Below are positions 23,844-35,969 of a stretch of DNA of 64,000 nt, piece after piece. The notes beneath the pieces are model-generated. The model saw only the letters and a list, made by a program, of their open reading frames with translations. It made no database searches and was not told the origin of the DNA. The DNA lies in the NCBI RefSeq assembly GCF_020184175.1, contig NW_026083222.1, positions 1 through 64,000 on the forward strand, given 5' to 3'. Within the stretch, counting starts at the first letter, position 1. Every line of letters begins with the position of its first letter. The stretch comes from Aphis gossypii. Taxonomy: Eukaryota > Arthropoda > Insecta > Hemiptera > Aphididae. The translations under genes and the position numbers were made by a program.

Positions 23844-24562
23844 TGGTCCTTCGAAACGGATTAAATATTAAATAACAATTATTGTTGCTCCTAAAGTTTT
23901 AAATATTATATTATAGTTTAGTGCGAACGTCGATGTTGTTACGTATTACTCCATAGTCTATATAGTATATCGTATTTTTATTAATCATTTTTTTTTTTAT
24001 TTTTTTATCGAACTAGTTTATTTATTTATATTCTTCACGTATGTTCGGCGTATCGAATACGTGAACGCGAAACTAGTGTTCTACAAATTTCTATAATTTA
24101 TAATTTCTTTCTCGTGTATTTTCGACAATATCGGTATCGAATACACGAACGCGATTGCGAAATTAAGTTGTTATATAAATAACTAACCTTATTACCTCGC
24201 GAGTACTAACCAGAAGTTAAGAAGTCATCTGAACAAGCCTAATTGCAGCAAATATTCAAGTCGTCATCAGGTAAAAGTTTGCCAATTTATATTTATTTCC
24301 GCTTAGGCTTTTCCCTCATTATTTCCTATATATCGTCTACGTACAAAAACGTATAGTTCTATGTCACAAAAATAGCAGTTTGGGCATTTCTACCAATTAA
24401 AGTCTCCACAACAATTGTTAAAACAGACCATAATCTCAGCTTTCATCCAAGGTCACTGCAATCTGATCGACTACATCGGTATACCGAGCATTAATATTTG
24501 CATCATTGTTCGGCTATACACTATAATATCGTATTATCGCTTATCGTTCATACCGAAACGTA
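23844..24562 (+). other. BEL leader with primer binding site
   Basis: Directly after the LTR comes TGGTCCTTCGAAACGG, starting with TGG and containing TTCGAA as in a tRNA T-arm complement; this is the likely minus-strand primer site. The rest of the leader has no supported frame. Confidence 0.6.
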
Positions 24563-27382
24563 ATGAACGATTTAGCAGTGCTCGTTACACAGCGAGGCCA
24601 AATTAAGGCCCAATTAACGCGCTTCGCAAGTTATCTACGAGATAACAGTGGTCAGAACAACGATATTGATCAAGTTCAATTGAGGTCCGAAAAAGCAAAA
24701 CAAACATGGGAAGAATTCCAAAGAGTACAGATACAAATAGAAGAAGAGAATGGTGTAAATGAAGAAACAGAAAAATATCGATCTGACTTTGAAAATTTAT
24801 ATTTTGAAAGTATGGCGAAGTGTAAAAGGTTTGTAAAAGCGACAGACTGTGCTTCAATTGTGGACTCAGATAGTACAGAAAATAGTGCACGCGTGTCTTC
24901 AAAAATAAGCGAAATGACCAACCAAGCGTTTGTAAAATTAGCTGCGCTTCAGATACCGCAATTTTCTGGAGCATATACAGATTGGGCGTCATTTCATGAT
25001 ATTTTCTCGGCATTGGTTCACAAAAATGAGGCGCTAAGCGATATCCAAAAGTTTTTTTACTTGCGCTCGTCGTTATCAGGGGACGCCGAAAACGTAATAA
25101 ATTGTCTGCAAACTACGGCCGATAATTATAAAGTGGCGTGGGAAAGTTTAACAGAGCTTTACGACAACAAAAAGGTTTTAATACAAGTACACACACAATC
25201 CATATTCGATTTGGAGCCAATTAAAAAAGAATCTTTTTATCAATTGCGCCGATTAGTAGACGCGTTAATAGGACACATGAAAGCATTAGAAACATTTGAG
25301 AAAACCCAAAACAGTGGGGATCATTATTAATGCATTTAATAGTATCTAAATTAAATGCAAGAACAATGAGAGAATGGGAAGTCACATCGTCCAAAACAGA
25401 AGTTTCCAACATTTCAAATCTTACCGACTTTTTACAATCAAGATTTCGAGTATTAGAGGCAGTGGAAACGTCTCAACAAATCAATGCATTAACATTTGAA
25501 AACAATAATCGCAAAACAAATGCGAACAAAAGGATCAAATCGAACGTGTTCGCCACCACCAGCGAAGTAAAATGTTATTCTTGTAAACAAGCACACACAA
25601 TATATCGTTGCCCATCACTCCTCGGTTTGACGATTTCGGATCGCATAAAAAGAGTAATTGAATTAAAATTATGCAAAATATGTTTAAGGCCACATAATGA
25701 TGGTGATAAGTGTCAATCAAGACGATGTACACTATGTTCGCGCCCGCATAATAGCCTATTGCATCTATCCCGTACCGATAAACCTGTCAGACAAGTCGCG
25801 TCGCATAGCGAGGTCAATGACCGCGACGACGAAAAAGATGACAAAAATAGTAACGCTCCGATCGTATCGGTGAGTGCGTATGCGTATCGTAAAGGTAACG
25901 ACGGTCAAATTTTACTATCAACGGCAACCGTGATGGTTTATAATAGCAATCGTCAACCGACATATTGTCGTGTACTGTTGGACAGCGGGTCACAACATAA
26001 TCTCATAACAGAAGCACTGGCACAACAATTAAGACTAAAACGCACAAGAACGTCATGTGCTGTTATCGGTATTAACGAATCTACGCATTCCGCATCTCAT
26101 ATAGTAAATACGAATATAAAATCACGCGTAACAAATTATTTATCGAATTTAGATTTTTATGTTTTACCTAAATTAACTACAAATTTACCATCAATTCCCG
26201 TCGTAACATCAAATCTTAAATTACCTGCAGGGCTGGCGCTAGCAGACCCCACATTCGGCACACCACAAGCGATCGACATTATATTAGGTGCCGAAATATT
26301 TTTCGATTTAATTATTAATGAACAATTGCGTCCAATACCTAACGGACCAGTTTTACAGAATACACGATTAGGATGGATTATTTCCGGTCCGGTACCGCAC
26401 TCGATAGTTCGAAATACGAACGCTAGTATATCGCTATTCGCACATACTTCACCAAACTTACAAACACTCGAAGACCAAATGGCTGCATTTTGGCGTCTTG
26501 AAGAAATAGCACCCGGTCAATCATATACCACGGAAGAACGTGCGTGCAAACAGCACTTCGAAAAACACGTCCAACGCGACGATAACGGACGTTTCGTTGT
26601 TGTATTACCATTTAAGAAGGCGCTTAAGTTAGGAAACTCATATGAGAGAGCTTTACGTAGATTTCTGTCGTTAGAAAGGCGTTTGCAAGCGGACACAGAC
26701 TTAAAAAACGACTACGTCAAATTTATGAACGAATATATCGAGCTTGGGCACATGTCAATTGCGAACACGAATCCAGATGCCTCAATGACAGATCGCCATT
26801 ATTACCTACCGCATCATGCCGTATTGAAAGAGAGCAGCACGAGTACCAAATTGCGGGTAGTATTCGACGCGTCGGCGAAAACAGACGCTAATATTAGCTT
26901 AAATGACGTACTATTGAAAGGTCCGTGTATACAGGAGGAACTTGTATCTATAATGGCTCGATTTCGAACGCATAAGTATTCCATTAGTGCAGATATAAAA
27001 AAATGTATAGACAAATTTGGGTCACTGAAAGCCAGCACGATTATCAGCGTATCTTATGGCGTGAAAACCCCGGCCAGCCTTTAAGTACGTATTGCTTGAA
27101 AACAGTGACATATGGCGTAATTACCGCGTCCTATCTAGCTACGGCGTGTTTAAATAAACTATCGAATGATGAAGCTGTCCGATATCCCGAAGCCTGTCGT
27201 GCCTTAAATCAAGATTTTTATGTTGACGACTTTCTTGGTGGCGCAGCATCATTATCTGAAGCATTGAAATTACGCGACGATTTGATAACAGTTTTAAAAG
27301 GGGCTCTTATGGAATTATGCAAATGGTCCAGTAACGATTATAGACTATTAAAAGACGTTAATGGTACAAATTCAGGTGTTAC
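24563..27382 (+). pseudogene. BEL gag-pol, first part (gag, knuckles, protease, RT)
   Basis: Starts MNDLAVLVTQRGQIK. The DUF1759-like gag core FVKLAALQIPQFSGAY...FYLRSSLSGDA lies near 24930-25100. One frame change near 25315 (GGGG run). Zinc-knuckle region CYSCKQAHTIYRC...CKIC...CTLC (25570-25740). The pepsin-type protease centre is LLDSGSQHNLI (25978). LRVVFDASA (26848) opens the RT; a frame change in the 7-A run near 27000 precedes MYRQI, and the RT active site FYVDDFLGG is near 27216. The frame runs into the P-type insertion at 27383. The ORF would produce a gag-pol polyprotein assembled into cytoplasmic particles; in this copy it cannot. Confidence 0.92.
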
Positions 27383-28993
27383 CACAGATATATAAAAATA
27401 CTAGATAGACGACTCCCTATTCCTACAATGTAAAAATTATGAAGCCTACAAAATGGCGGAAATTCTCTTATCTAAGAGGTGAATGTTTACAAAATATATA
27501 TTATGATAAAGTGATAAACCGTAATAATGTTATGGCGGGAAACAAAACTATTAAAAATGTATTAATATTTAATTATAATAAATATAATTATTATCTTAAA
27601 TTCTATTATTATTTTAGTTAATTAATAATAACATTAATAATATTATTTATTATAATAAACGAGAAATACAATGCAGATAAACATGTTTAATAAAAAAGTT
27701 TAAAGCTTATCCAATACACACATGCTTGAATTTGGTTGATCTGAGTTCATTTAATAAAATAACTAAATATAAAAATAAACGTTTATGTTCCTAAGTCATA
27801 CTACAACATAATAATGTAAACAAAGAGAAAGAACAAATAATTTAATTTAATATAAAAGAAAATAAACTAGGTGAAGGCTGGAATTTACTTGTATTAACTC
27901 TAAACATAGGGTGTAATTAAATCTGCAGCTCATACATTGACTAAAAGTTAAAATCTTAAACTCATGATTCATTAAATTAGTAAAATTCAATTTGCTTTTA
28001 TTAAGAATGATTTTGATTAATTAATTTTTAGTTGTTACCCATGCCAAAATACAAATATTATAACCTATATGAATAAATCAATTATGCAAGACCAAAATAA
28101 ATAATTATAATTATAATACCTAACATATTAAGGATATATGATATATGATATATAGATTGCTATATTATACACATTTTTATTATCATACCAATCTTTTAAA
28201 ATATGATGCACAATGATTAGCTCTCTTAAACAAGTAGGCATCTAATTAATAAATTTTAGTTTTTTATAGTAATGTGCCATAAGTAGTATTCTTTTTACAA
28301 AATGGTTTATTTTTGCTGTGTTTGGCAGTGCAACACAAAAAGAGTTGCAAATAATGGTATCCATTTTTTTTCGTAAGTATCATTTTGAAAATTGTTTAAA
28401 TAGAATGTTTAGGTACATTATCTTTTGATTTTTAGTTTTCCTTTCTAAATAAAGAAATAACAAAAAAGTGGATAGATGCAATATAAATAAAAGGATTTGT
28501 TCCTACAAAATATAGCAGAGTATGCAGTAAACATTTCACTCACTCAGATTTTAAAAATATTAATGGGCAAAGTTTACACTTAAAAACTGATGCAGTTCCA
28601 TCAGTTTTTTCTTCTAAAAATTGTTTGAATTGCAAAAAATGTTTAATGTATACATAAACATTAAAATATATTTACTTCATTATATCTTACATTGAACAAT
28701 ATAAACACATAAGAAAATAGTATTTCAAAAAGTAGGTAGGTACTTATTAATAATTTATAGAACTGTTTAATGAGTCTAAAGTTAATAATATGAGTTATAA
28801 AAATTAAAAATCATGATCTTAGAATGTCTATTGTCTAATATTCATATGATAAATATTAAACTGATAACAATGATATTCTGTATCAATGTTGTGAATATGT
28901 AAACATTTACCTCTTAGATAAGAGAATTTCGGCCATTTTGTGGGCTTCAAAATCATTTCCAAGTCGGCTATCTAGTATTTTTATATATCTGTG
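27383..28993. mobile_element. Non-autonomous P-type element inside BEL RT
   Basis: Inverted termini of roughly 90 bp begin CACAGATATATAAAAATAC and include TTCTCTTATCTAAGAGGT, itself a small palindrome. An exact 8-bp duplication GGTGTTAC flanks the element (27375-27382 and 28994-29001). Removing it joins the BEL frame (NS|GVTNNF). It is 1,611 bp long. Internal sequence is AT-rich with only a THAP finger remnant, so it could move only with help from another transposase. Eight-base duplications and a THAP finger fit P elements; hAT also makes 8-bp duplications, so the class rests on the THAP remnant. Confidence 0.9.
28302..28610 (+). pseudogene. THAP zinc-finger remnant in the P-type element
   Basis: Exon 1 at 28302 reads MVYFCCVWQCNTKRV...GIHFF with the first Cys pair and a GTAAGT donor. 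The second exon (about 28436-28610) reads NKEITKKWIDAI, an in-frame stop, FVPTKYSRVCSKHFTHSDF and LKTDAVPSVF; this supplies the Cys-x2-His pair, the Trp, and the AVP-box that close a THAP domain. No RNase H core follows. It is the DNA-binding end of a P-type transposase left in an internally deleted copy. Confidence 0.8.
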
Positions 28994-29001
28994 GGTGTTA
29001 C

Positions 29002-31461
29002 TAATAATTTTACCGGTAAAGAAAATACTACGAAAATACTAGGCATGTATTGGAATCAAAACATCGACGCATACCAATATAATGTACGCCCGTATAACGA
29101 AAATATACGCGTTACGAAACGGGTTGTCTTATCTGAGATAGCGTCCGTGTTTGATCCGTTAGGACTGATAAGTCCAATAATAATTAAATTAAAAATAATA
29201 ATGCAACGATTATGGCAGGTAAATACGAGCTGGGATGCTGCATTACCTTCGGATATCGAAAAAGATTGGATAGACGGCCGTCGGAAAATGATCGATTTAA
29301 ATACACTTGCCATTAACAGGTCCATTGTTGGCGAAGACGAGATAGCTGATATTCAGCTACACGGGTTTTCAGACTCATCTGCAACCGCATACGGCGCGTG
29401 TTTGTATTTACGTGTGGTAAATATTAATGGCAAATGCACTACGAATCTAATCTGTTCGAAGTCGCGTGTAGCCCCGTTAAAAACCGTTTCAATACCGCGA
29501 CTAGAATTACTCGCAGCCGTACTACTAGCGCGCTTAGTGTCCAAATATGCACCATGCTTGCAACTGCCTATAAAAAAAACATTTTATTGGTCCGACTCAA
29601 TGGTTGTTCTAGCATGGATAGCGTCACAGTCGTCCAAGTGGAAGACGTTTGTAGCTACTAGAATTGGAGAAATACATAACCGTACTTCTATACACGATTG
29701 GAACCACGTAGGTACCCACGATAACCCGGCAGATATAATATCACGCGGATGTTGCCCGTCTAAAATTAAAAATCTTAAAATGTGGTGGAATGGACCAGAA
29801 TGGCTGTCTTCTGATCAGTCCAATTAGCCGAAAAATAATAAAAATATTATTTCATGTGAAAAGGTGATAGCAGAGTCAAAAATTACATCTTACGCAAACG
29901 TAACGACCACCCACGATCGCGATGAATCGTATTTTAATCGATATTCGTCGCTTACAAAATTAATACGTGTTACGGCGTATTGCAGGCGTTTCGTGCGTAA
30001 CGCGCTGTCGAAGTGCTCTGATAGATCCTACGGACCAATACAAGCAAACGAGTACGACGCAGCCAACCTTTGTATAATCAAACAAATACAGTCAATATAT
30101 TTTTATAAAGAAATATCGGATTTACGAAATTCGCGTTTGGTACATTGCAAGAGTTCATTGCGCCATCTGAATCCTTTTGTCGACGAAAATAATTTAATAA
30201 GGGTGGGTGGCCGGTTAAAAAATGCATCCACACTAGAAACGTTTCAACGACATCCTATCGTGTTACCGGCAAAAAGTAATTTTACTAGGTTAATATTTTT
30301 GCACGAACATCAACGATTATTACACGGCGGCCCGCAAGCTATGCTGGCGTCGGTTCGTGATAGATATTGGCCGCTGAATGGACGAAATATTGCGCGCACA
30401 ATCTCGCATCAGTGTGTAAAATGTTTTAGATACCGTCCTATTGTCGTACAACCTATTATGGGCAACTTGCCGAAAGTTCGCGTCGAACCGTCTAGAGCAT
30501 TTTCGAAGGTCGGAGTAGATTTTGCCGGACCATTTCATATAAAGCCAGTCTGCGTCGAAATGCGCCTACCAACAAGGCGTATGCTTGTATTTGGGTGTGT
30601 TTGGCAACCAAAGCGGTTCACGTAGAAGTAGTCGGCGATTTGACTACGCAATCTTTTCTAAACGCGCTGCAAAGATTTTGCGATCGGCGTGGGTTATGTA
30701 CCGACATTTACTCGGACAATGCCACTAATTTTGTAGGCGCAAATCGCCAACTGCAAGAATTAAAGGCACTATTTTTATCCAAGGAGCATCAACACCAGGT
30801 CATCGACGCAACAACAAAATGTGGTATTCAATGGCACTTTATTCCGCCCCGCTCACCACATTTTGGTGGTCTGTGGGAGGCTGCGGTTAAATCATTTAAG
30901 ACACATTTATACAAAACATTAGGTAACGCATCGCTCACCTTCGAAGAATTGAATACAATTTTTGTACAGATTGAGGCGATATTGAACTCTCGTCCTTTAA
31001 CCAGTTTAACCCCTCTGTCCACCGATCCCTCTGATATGTCCGTGTTAACCCCCGGACACTTCCTCATTGGCAGCTCTTTGTGCGCACTACCTAATAGGGA
31101 TGAAACCACTACGCCTCCAAATAGGCTATCGAGATGGAGGAGGGTCACTCAACTGTCGCAACAACTTTGGTCTCGATGGAGTAGAGATTATCTATCGCAA
31201 TTACAAGCGCGTAATAAGTGGACCAAATCTCAAGGTCCCACTATCCAAGCGGGAACAGTGGTCCTCATTCGCGACGACAATCTTCCGCCATTACAATGGT
31301 CTATTGGTCGGGTAATCGAAATCCACGTCGGCACGGATAATCAGGTACGCGTAGCTACTGTTAAAACCAGTCATGGAAAGTTTCAACGAGTTGTACGTAA
31401 TTTATGCCCATTACCTTTTGATGACAATCAACAGATAAAAGATTTAAATATTATCAGTTAA
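29002..31461 (+). pseudogene. BEL pol, second part (RT thumb, RNase H, integrase)
   Basis: Continues after the insertion: KILGMYWN, VLSEIASVFDPLGLISP, RNase H with LHGFSDSSATAYGAC (29355), RLELLAAVLLARL and WSDSMVVLAW. An in-frame TAG/TAA-type stop at 29825-29827 follows HDNPADIISRGC...DQSN, after which the same frame resumes. The integrase zinc box (HEHQRLLHGG...CVKC, near 30300-30420), then VGVDFAGPFH (first Asp), a frame change near 30545-30600, YSDNATNFVGA (second Asp, 30712) and HFGGLWEAAVKS (Glu, 30868). Ends in a basic C-terminal segment at 31459. All domains are present in BEL/Pao order. Confidence 0.93.
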
Positions 31462-31661
31462 AATTTAAATGTGTATTAATAGGCATCAATGTATATTATT
31501 ATTGATTTATAATTTTCATAATAATGTATTTATATTTTCATTGTAAAACTTTAATGTTCATTAATTAGGTATTATTGTATCAATTACTATTGTATTATTA
31601 TTATTATTTTTGTTCGTCATTTATTATGTTATTGAAACTTATTATTTCAAGGTGGCCTCTA
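31462..31661 (+). other. BEL 3' untranslated region
   Basis: AT-rich spacer between the pol stop codon and the 3' LTR; no frame or motif seen. Confidence 0.5.
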
Positions 31662-31872
31662 TGTTCGGTACGTAGCGGCGTATCGATAAAAATAAGATAA
31701 GACAGATTTTCGGCGATCATATCGCACGGGTTCAAATCGTCAGTATATACGTAACCGGCGTAACGGGCATATTCGGCCACATTTAACGCAATATTGTTGT
31801 AAAATAAACGTATAATTTTTAAACGCTAAAAATCATGTTGTGATTCAAATCCATGTTTCACATTACGTAACA
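31662..31872 (+). repeat. BEL 3' LTR
   Basis: 211 bp, partner of 23639-23843; preceded by GGTGGCCTCTA, a weak polypurine-type stretch. Confidence 0.93.
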
Positions 31873-32907
31873 AATATATCAAAATATTTTGGTGTCAAAC
31901 ATTCTTGAAGTGAGTGAAATTCAGGAATTAATGATCTTACTGAAATTAAAAAACGAGCCAACGCTCTCATTTTTTTGGGAAACAACAGCTATAAGATGTT
32001 TTTCTTTATGGCATTTTAAATATCGTGATCCAAAAGCTTTAATTAATTTATCAGATTTTGCGACAAAGGAAATATTATCACTTGCCATTCTTGGAAAAAC
32101 TTTTGTCACTAGTTCTTCGTCTGTATCAGTAAATGTTAATAGCAAATTTTGGCCATCAGCTTGAGGTCGATTTCTACCATTAGATTTTGTTGTATTATTC
32201 TTACAAATTTTGAAATGACGATGTAAATATTTTTTTTTATACATATCAAGACAATGTTTACATGGCAAGTATTGTTTTACAGAAATTGGCTTAGTCACAA
32301 ACTCATAGGGACGGCGAACAGGCTTTATTTTATTACCTTCTTCTACATTAGTTAAAAAATTACCCCTTTTTCTTAAAACGTCAGCCAGATGTTTTCTGTC
32401 AGCAGAGCCCTTAGGTAACGTTTCATACTTCATAACTTCGGTTTCATCTTTGTGTTTTCTTAGTATGTGTCTAGTAAAATTTGTAACTTGTTTTTCACAA
32501 AATATGCAACTATCTAATTTGTCCCAAATTCTTTTGTTTTTAACAGCTGTTTTTCTACTTTTTTCTACTTCACCGTCAAAGTTAAAATTTTTTGGTACAA
32601 AAGGCACACGTAAATTATTGTTTGGTAATTTTGTATTTGAAGAAGTTGAAGGTAATAAATTATTTTCAGCAGCTAATATTACTTTTGAAGTGCTCGGAGC
32701 ATCTAGAGTTAAAGACTTTTCTGATTCATCACTCTCCATTTCACGTAATAATGAACTAGTAAATGATAAATCATTTGATTTATTAAATGGCAAATATTCA
32801 GATCCCGAATCTTCATCTTCGTCCAAACTATCAGATAACTCAATTTCATTTTCAGTTGTATTCATGAAATGGTTAGGTTTACTGGATCTTAAATCTGTGT
32901 ACCGAAA
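31873..32907 (-). pseudogene. Tyrosine-recombinase-like transposon protein, N-terminal zinc-finger exon
   Basis: Begins after a TTTTTGTGTACCGAAT..ACAG-like acceptor (about 32896) and reads DLRSSKPNHF, an acidic Ser/Asp-rich region, VPFVPKNFNFDG, a C2H2-like pair CIFCEKQVTNFTRHILRKH (near 32500), CKHCLDMYKKKYLHRHFKIC (near 32240), NRPQADGQNLLL and SRYLKCHKEKHLIAV. The frame changes near 31960 and then continues SLQECLTPKYFDI up to the BEL insertion. The order (acidic head, C-x2-C...H-x4-H fingers, then a recombinase-like domain) is that of a widespread aphid transposon protein family whose name I do not know. Broken by BEL and by the frame change. Confidence 0.7.
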
Positions 32908-32964
32908 TAAATATTAGTATAAATGGTAGTTTACAGAATAGTTATTACAGTTTATTAAAAATAC

Positions 32965-34380
32965 CTCGATGGTAACTATGTTTGATTTCATTAGATTGAA
33001 TGTTCTCCAAAAACATATTTATTTTAAAATTGGCTGCAATAAAAGGAAAAATAAAATATTTAAACATTTAAAGACAACTAAAGTATAATAACATAACAAT
33101 TATGAAAAAAAGGATAAAATATTACCTTCTTCAGTGATATGTATTCCCAATGAGGATTTTGCCATTTCTTCATTGTACTTTTTATTTTCATGTAAATCAT
33201 TTACAGAAGTAATAGATGAAACTATGTTTTTGCTGAACTCAGATGGAAATGCTGTGAATATAAAACATGAAAAACTATACTATAAATAAATTATATGATT
33301 AGACATATTATTTAAGAAACAGACATACAGTTCAGTGTCAAAAAAAAAAATAATAATTCTAAAAATGAATTGTATAGTTAATTATAATATATTGTTCATA
33401 CCTGTATCGGTAGTTGGCTGTGCTAAATCAATATCATCTAAGGTTTTTATTTCATTACCTACAATGTTTTTGCTGGACTCAGGTGAAAATACTGTGAACA
33501 TAAAACATTAAAAACTATAATGTAAAATATAAATGAATTATATAACTTGATACATTATTTAAAAAACAGACATACAGTCCAGTGTCAAAAAAAAAATAAT
33601 AATTCTAAAAATGAATTGTATAGTTAATTATAATATATTGTTCATACCTGTATCGGTAGTTGGCTGTGCCAAATCAATATCATCTGAGGTTTTTATTTCA
33701 TCACCTACAATGTTTATACTGGACTCAGGTGGAAATACTGTGAACATAAAACATTAAAAACTATAATGTAAAATATAAATGAGTTATATAACTGGATTCA
33801 TTATTTAAGAAACAGACATACAGTTCAGTGTCAAAAAAAAATAATAATTCTAAAAATGAATTGTATAATTAATTATAATTTATAATATATTGTTCATATC
33901 GGTATTGGTAGTTGGCTGCACCAAATCAATATCAACTGTAATTGCCATTTTTTCAGTAGAGTTTTTATTTTTTTTTCTATAATTTTGCTCATTTTTAGTT
34001 AGATTTTTAGTTTTGTGAATACACTAAACTTTTCACCAATTGTATCTAAATAATGTTTTACATTTTCTTCAGCTTGAAATAAAGATAAATACATATATTT
34101 ATTTAAAAGTACCATCATTTGTAATCATTTTTAAAATTTAAAGGGAATAGATTTGTTCACAAAATAAAATAAAAATAGGTAATAATAGTAATCTAATATC
34201 AAGAAAATACAAAGTAATAATTATGTACTTCCTTCCTTTACTTAAAATTTTAGCTTTGTAATTATAGCCATCTTTCCACTCTATCATAGCGATAGATCCA
34301 ATTTTTATAATTTTGTTATTTATATTTGGGCACATGTACAATATATTATCGTCTTTAAAACGTACCGCTAACCATTCTAT
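32965..34380 (-). pseudogene. Upstream exons of the recombinase-like gene
   Basis: Minus-strand exons I can delimit: 34207-34380 (LAVRFKDDN, then MIEWKDGYNYKAKIL, a small Tudor-like head seen in this family), about 33898-33960, 33650-33735, 33404-33490, 33126-33254 and 32965-33034 (MFLENIQSNEIKHSYH). Each has an AG acceptor and a GTATG or GTAAT donor. Three of them are near-copies of one another (see the repeat entry). First-exon start and exact splicing are uncertain; no transcript evidence is available. Confidence 0.5.
33241..33985 (-). repeat. Tandem exon-intron repeat, unit about 246 bp, three copies
   Basis: The block CCTGTATCGGTAGTTGGCTG recurs at 33401 and 33647, and in diverged form (GGTATTGGTAGTTGGCTG) near 33900. 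Each unit contains an exon reading (S)PESSKNIVG/GDE..DDIDLAQPTTDT and an intron with AAAAAAAATAATAATTCTAAAAATG. An older relative of the exon (PSEFSKNIVSS) lies at 33126-33254. The copies keep open frames, so the unit multiplied while coding. Confidence 0.85.
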
Positions 34381-35900
34381 TATGAAAAAAATAAGTATAC
34401 TATAGTTATAATAATTAACTCAAATGTAACCTACTTAATCATAATTTTAAATTTTGGTAATACTCTAATATAAGAGTGTATTTAATGTCATATGGAGTAA
34501 TATATTATGAAGTATACACACTAAATCTAATGATTGAAGCAAAAACATTTATTTAAATCTAACTTGGTTTAGTGCCCAAGTAAATTTTTTAATTATTTTT
34601 CGGTCAAACCCTATCATTAATAAATGCAGTCGATAAAACAATATTGTAATAATTACATTGATAAGAACAGAAACATGGCATAATTAAAAAAAAAAATTCA
34701 GTTATTTAATGGTTTTGTTTGTATTTTAGATTTTAAGCCATGCAAATGGTTATTGATTTTACAATGATGTGTAATTATTTTTTTTTATTAAGTATTATAA
34801 TGTATTAATATACATCTTTTAGGGCAGTAAAACTAATTAAATAATTTCATTTAGTAACTTTATAGATCAGAAATTAAAATTGCTTTATATCAAGGCCTAT
34901 TTAGTAGTACCAAATTATAAAGTTCGTTATGACTAATTAGTAATTTGTAAAGGTATTAATAATTTATACTTAAAAGTTAAAATTACAAAATACAATTTTT
35001 TGATTTTTTTTCTATCTAATAACATAAATAATATTCGATAATACAAAGAAATGTAATTTAGAAACCAATATTTAATTATAAATTCTTAATATCTCACTAA
35101 ATACCTTATGATTTTTTATGATGTTTGTTAAATTGTTTGACTAACTTATGCTTTTTAATCGCAGTTTGAATATTAATGGGTTCCTGGGTAAAGACGTTTT
35201 TGTAATAGGTAATAACATTTATTAAAATTGGTTTACTGCCTATGGGAAAGATTAATTTATTAATAAATGTAAATACAAGTTTAAGAACCATATTAAGTTT
35301 CATCTATCAGCTATGGTTACTTTATTTAATTATCATTATTAGGGCTGGGATTAATATGTAATAAAAAACCAAAAATATGTAATAAGAAAAATTTAAAATT
35401 ATGTCAACGTGTAAAATTAAAATTAAATTCTAAATAATTTTTGAATAATATACCATTAATTGTTTTTAATTTCTAATCAATTTAATTTTAAAAATATAAA
35501 ATATTAAGATATTTTCACAATCATGCGAACGCAAGTACAATAATACAATAAGTATAATTATTATATTATGCTATCGTAATATCGTTAATATCGTTTAGCA
35601 TATTGATGTCGAGGTATTATTTTAGATTTTGGTTCCTGTATGGTTGCCACAAATTTTTATTTGCTGTAACTTTCATAGACTATAGAAATATTTTTTTTTT
35701 ATTAAAATGTCCGTTGTGGGGGGTGGGATTTGGGTTACAGCCCTCAGCCACCTATACTCTGGCTACCTCACTAACTCATATAACTTGACAGTTGACACTT
35801 TAAAGAGTTTGCTTCCCAAAAAAACAAAAAAAAAATACTTGTATAATAACACTTTAATTTTTGTATTTAAAAAAGTTAAGCAAGTGGGAATCTCTCTGCT
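34381..35900. other. Gene-free AT-rich stretch
   Basis: Includes the likely 5' end of the recombinase-like gene. Short frames here (35106-35303 minus, 35603-35788 plus) show no motif. A fragment ATTGATTTTACAATGATGTGT near 34752 matches the dispersed repeat at 36.7 and 57.2 kb. Confidence 0.45.
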
Positions 35901-35969
35901 GCATAGAAGAAATGAAGTGTAGGTCACTATAATGGATATGCTAAATTTAAATACAATGACAGGTATCAT

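Larger units (their letters stand above)
23639..31872 (+). mobile_element. BEL/Pao LTR retrotransposon, full length
   Basis: Two near-identical LTRs (23639-23843 and 31662-31872), each TGTTCGGTACGTAG... to TTACGTAA(C/T)A, flanked by the exact 5-bp duplication AATAT (23634-23638 and 31873-31877). The interior is gag-pol in BEL/Pao order: DUF1759-like gag, zinc knuckles, DSG protease, RT with YVDD, RNase H, HHCC-DDE integrase. Removing the element and one duplication joins the flanks in one reading frame (KYFDI|LIKSAK), so it landed inside the recombinase-like gene. Its codon and CpG content is visibly higher than that of its neighbours. Broken by frameshifts, a stop and a 1.6-kb insertion. Confidence 0.95.

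Noticed and set aside
24603..25013. 136-codon minus frame
   Set aside because: Shadow of the BEL gag frame on the other strand.
32450..32917. 155-codon plus frame
   Set aside because: Antisense of the recombinase-like zinc-finger exon.
33241..33985. 246-bp tandem units as satellite DNA
   Set aside because: Each unit keeps an open exon and splice sites, so it is exon duplication rather than satellite.
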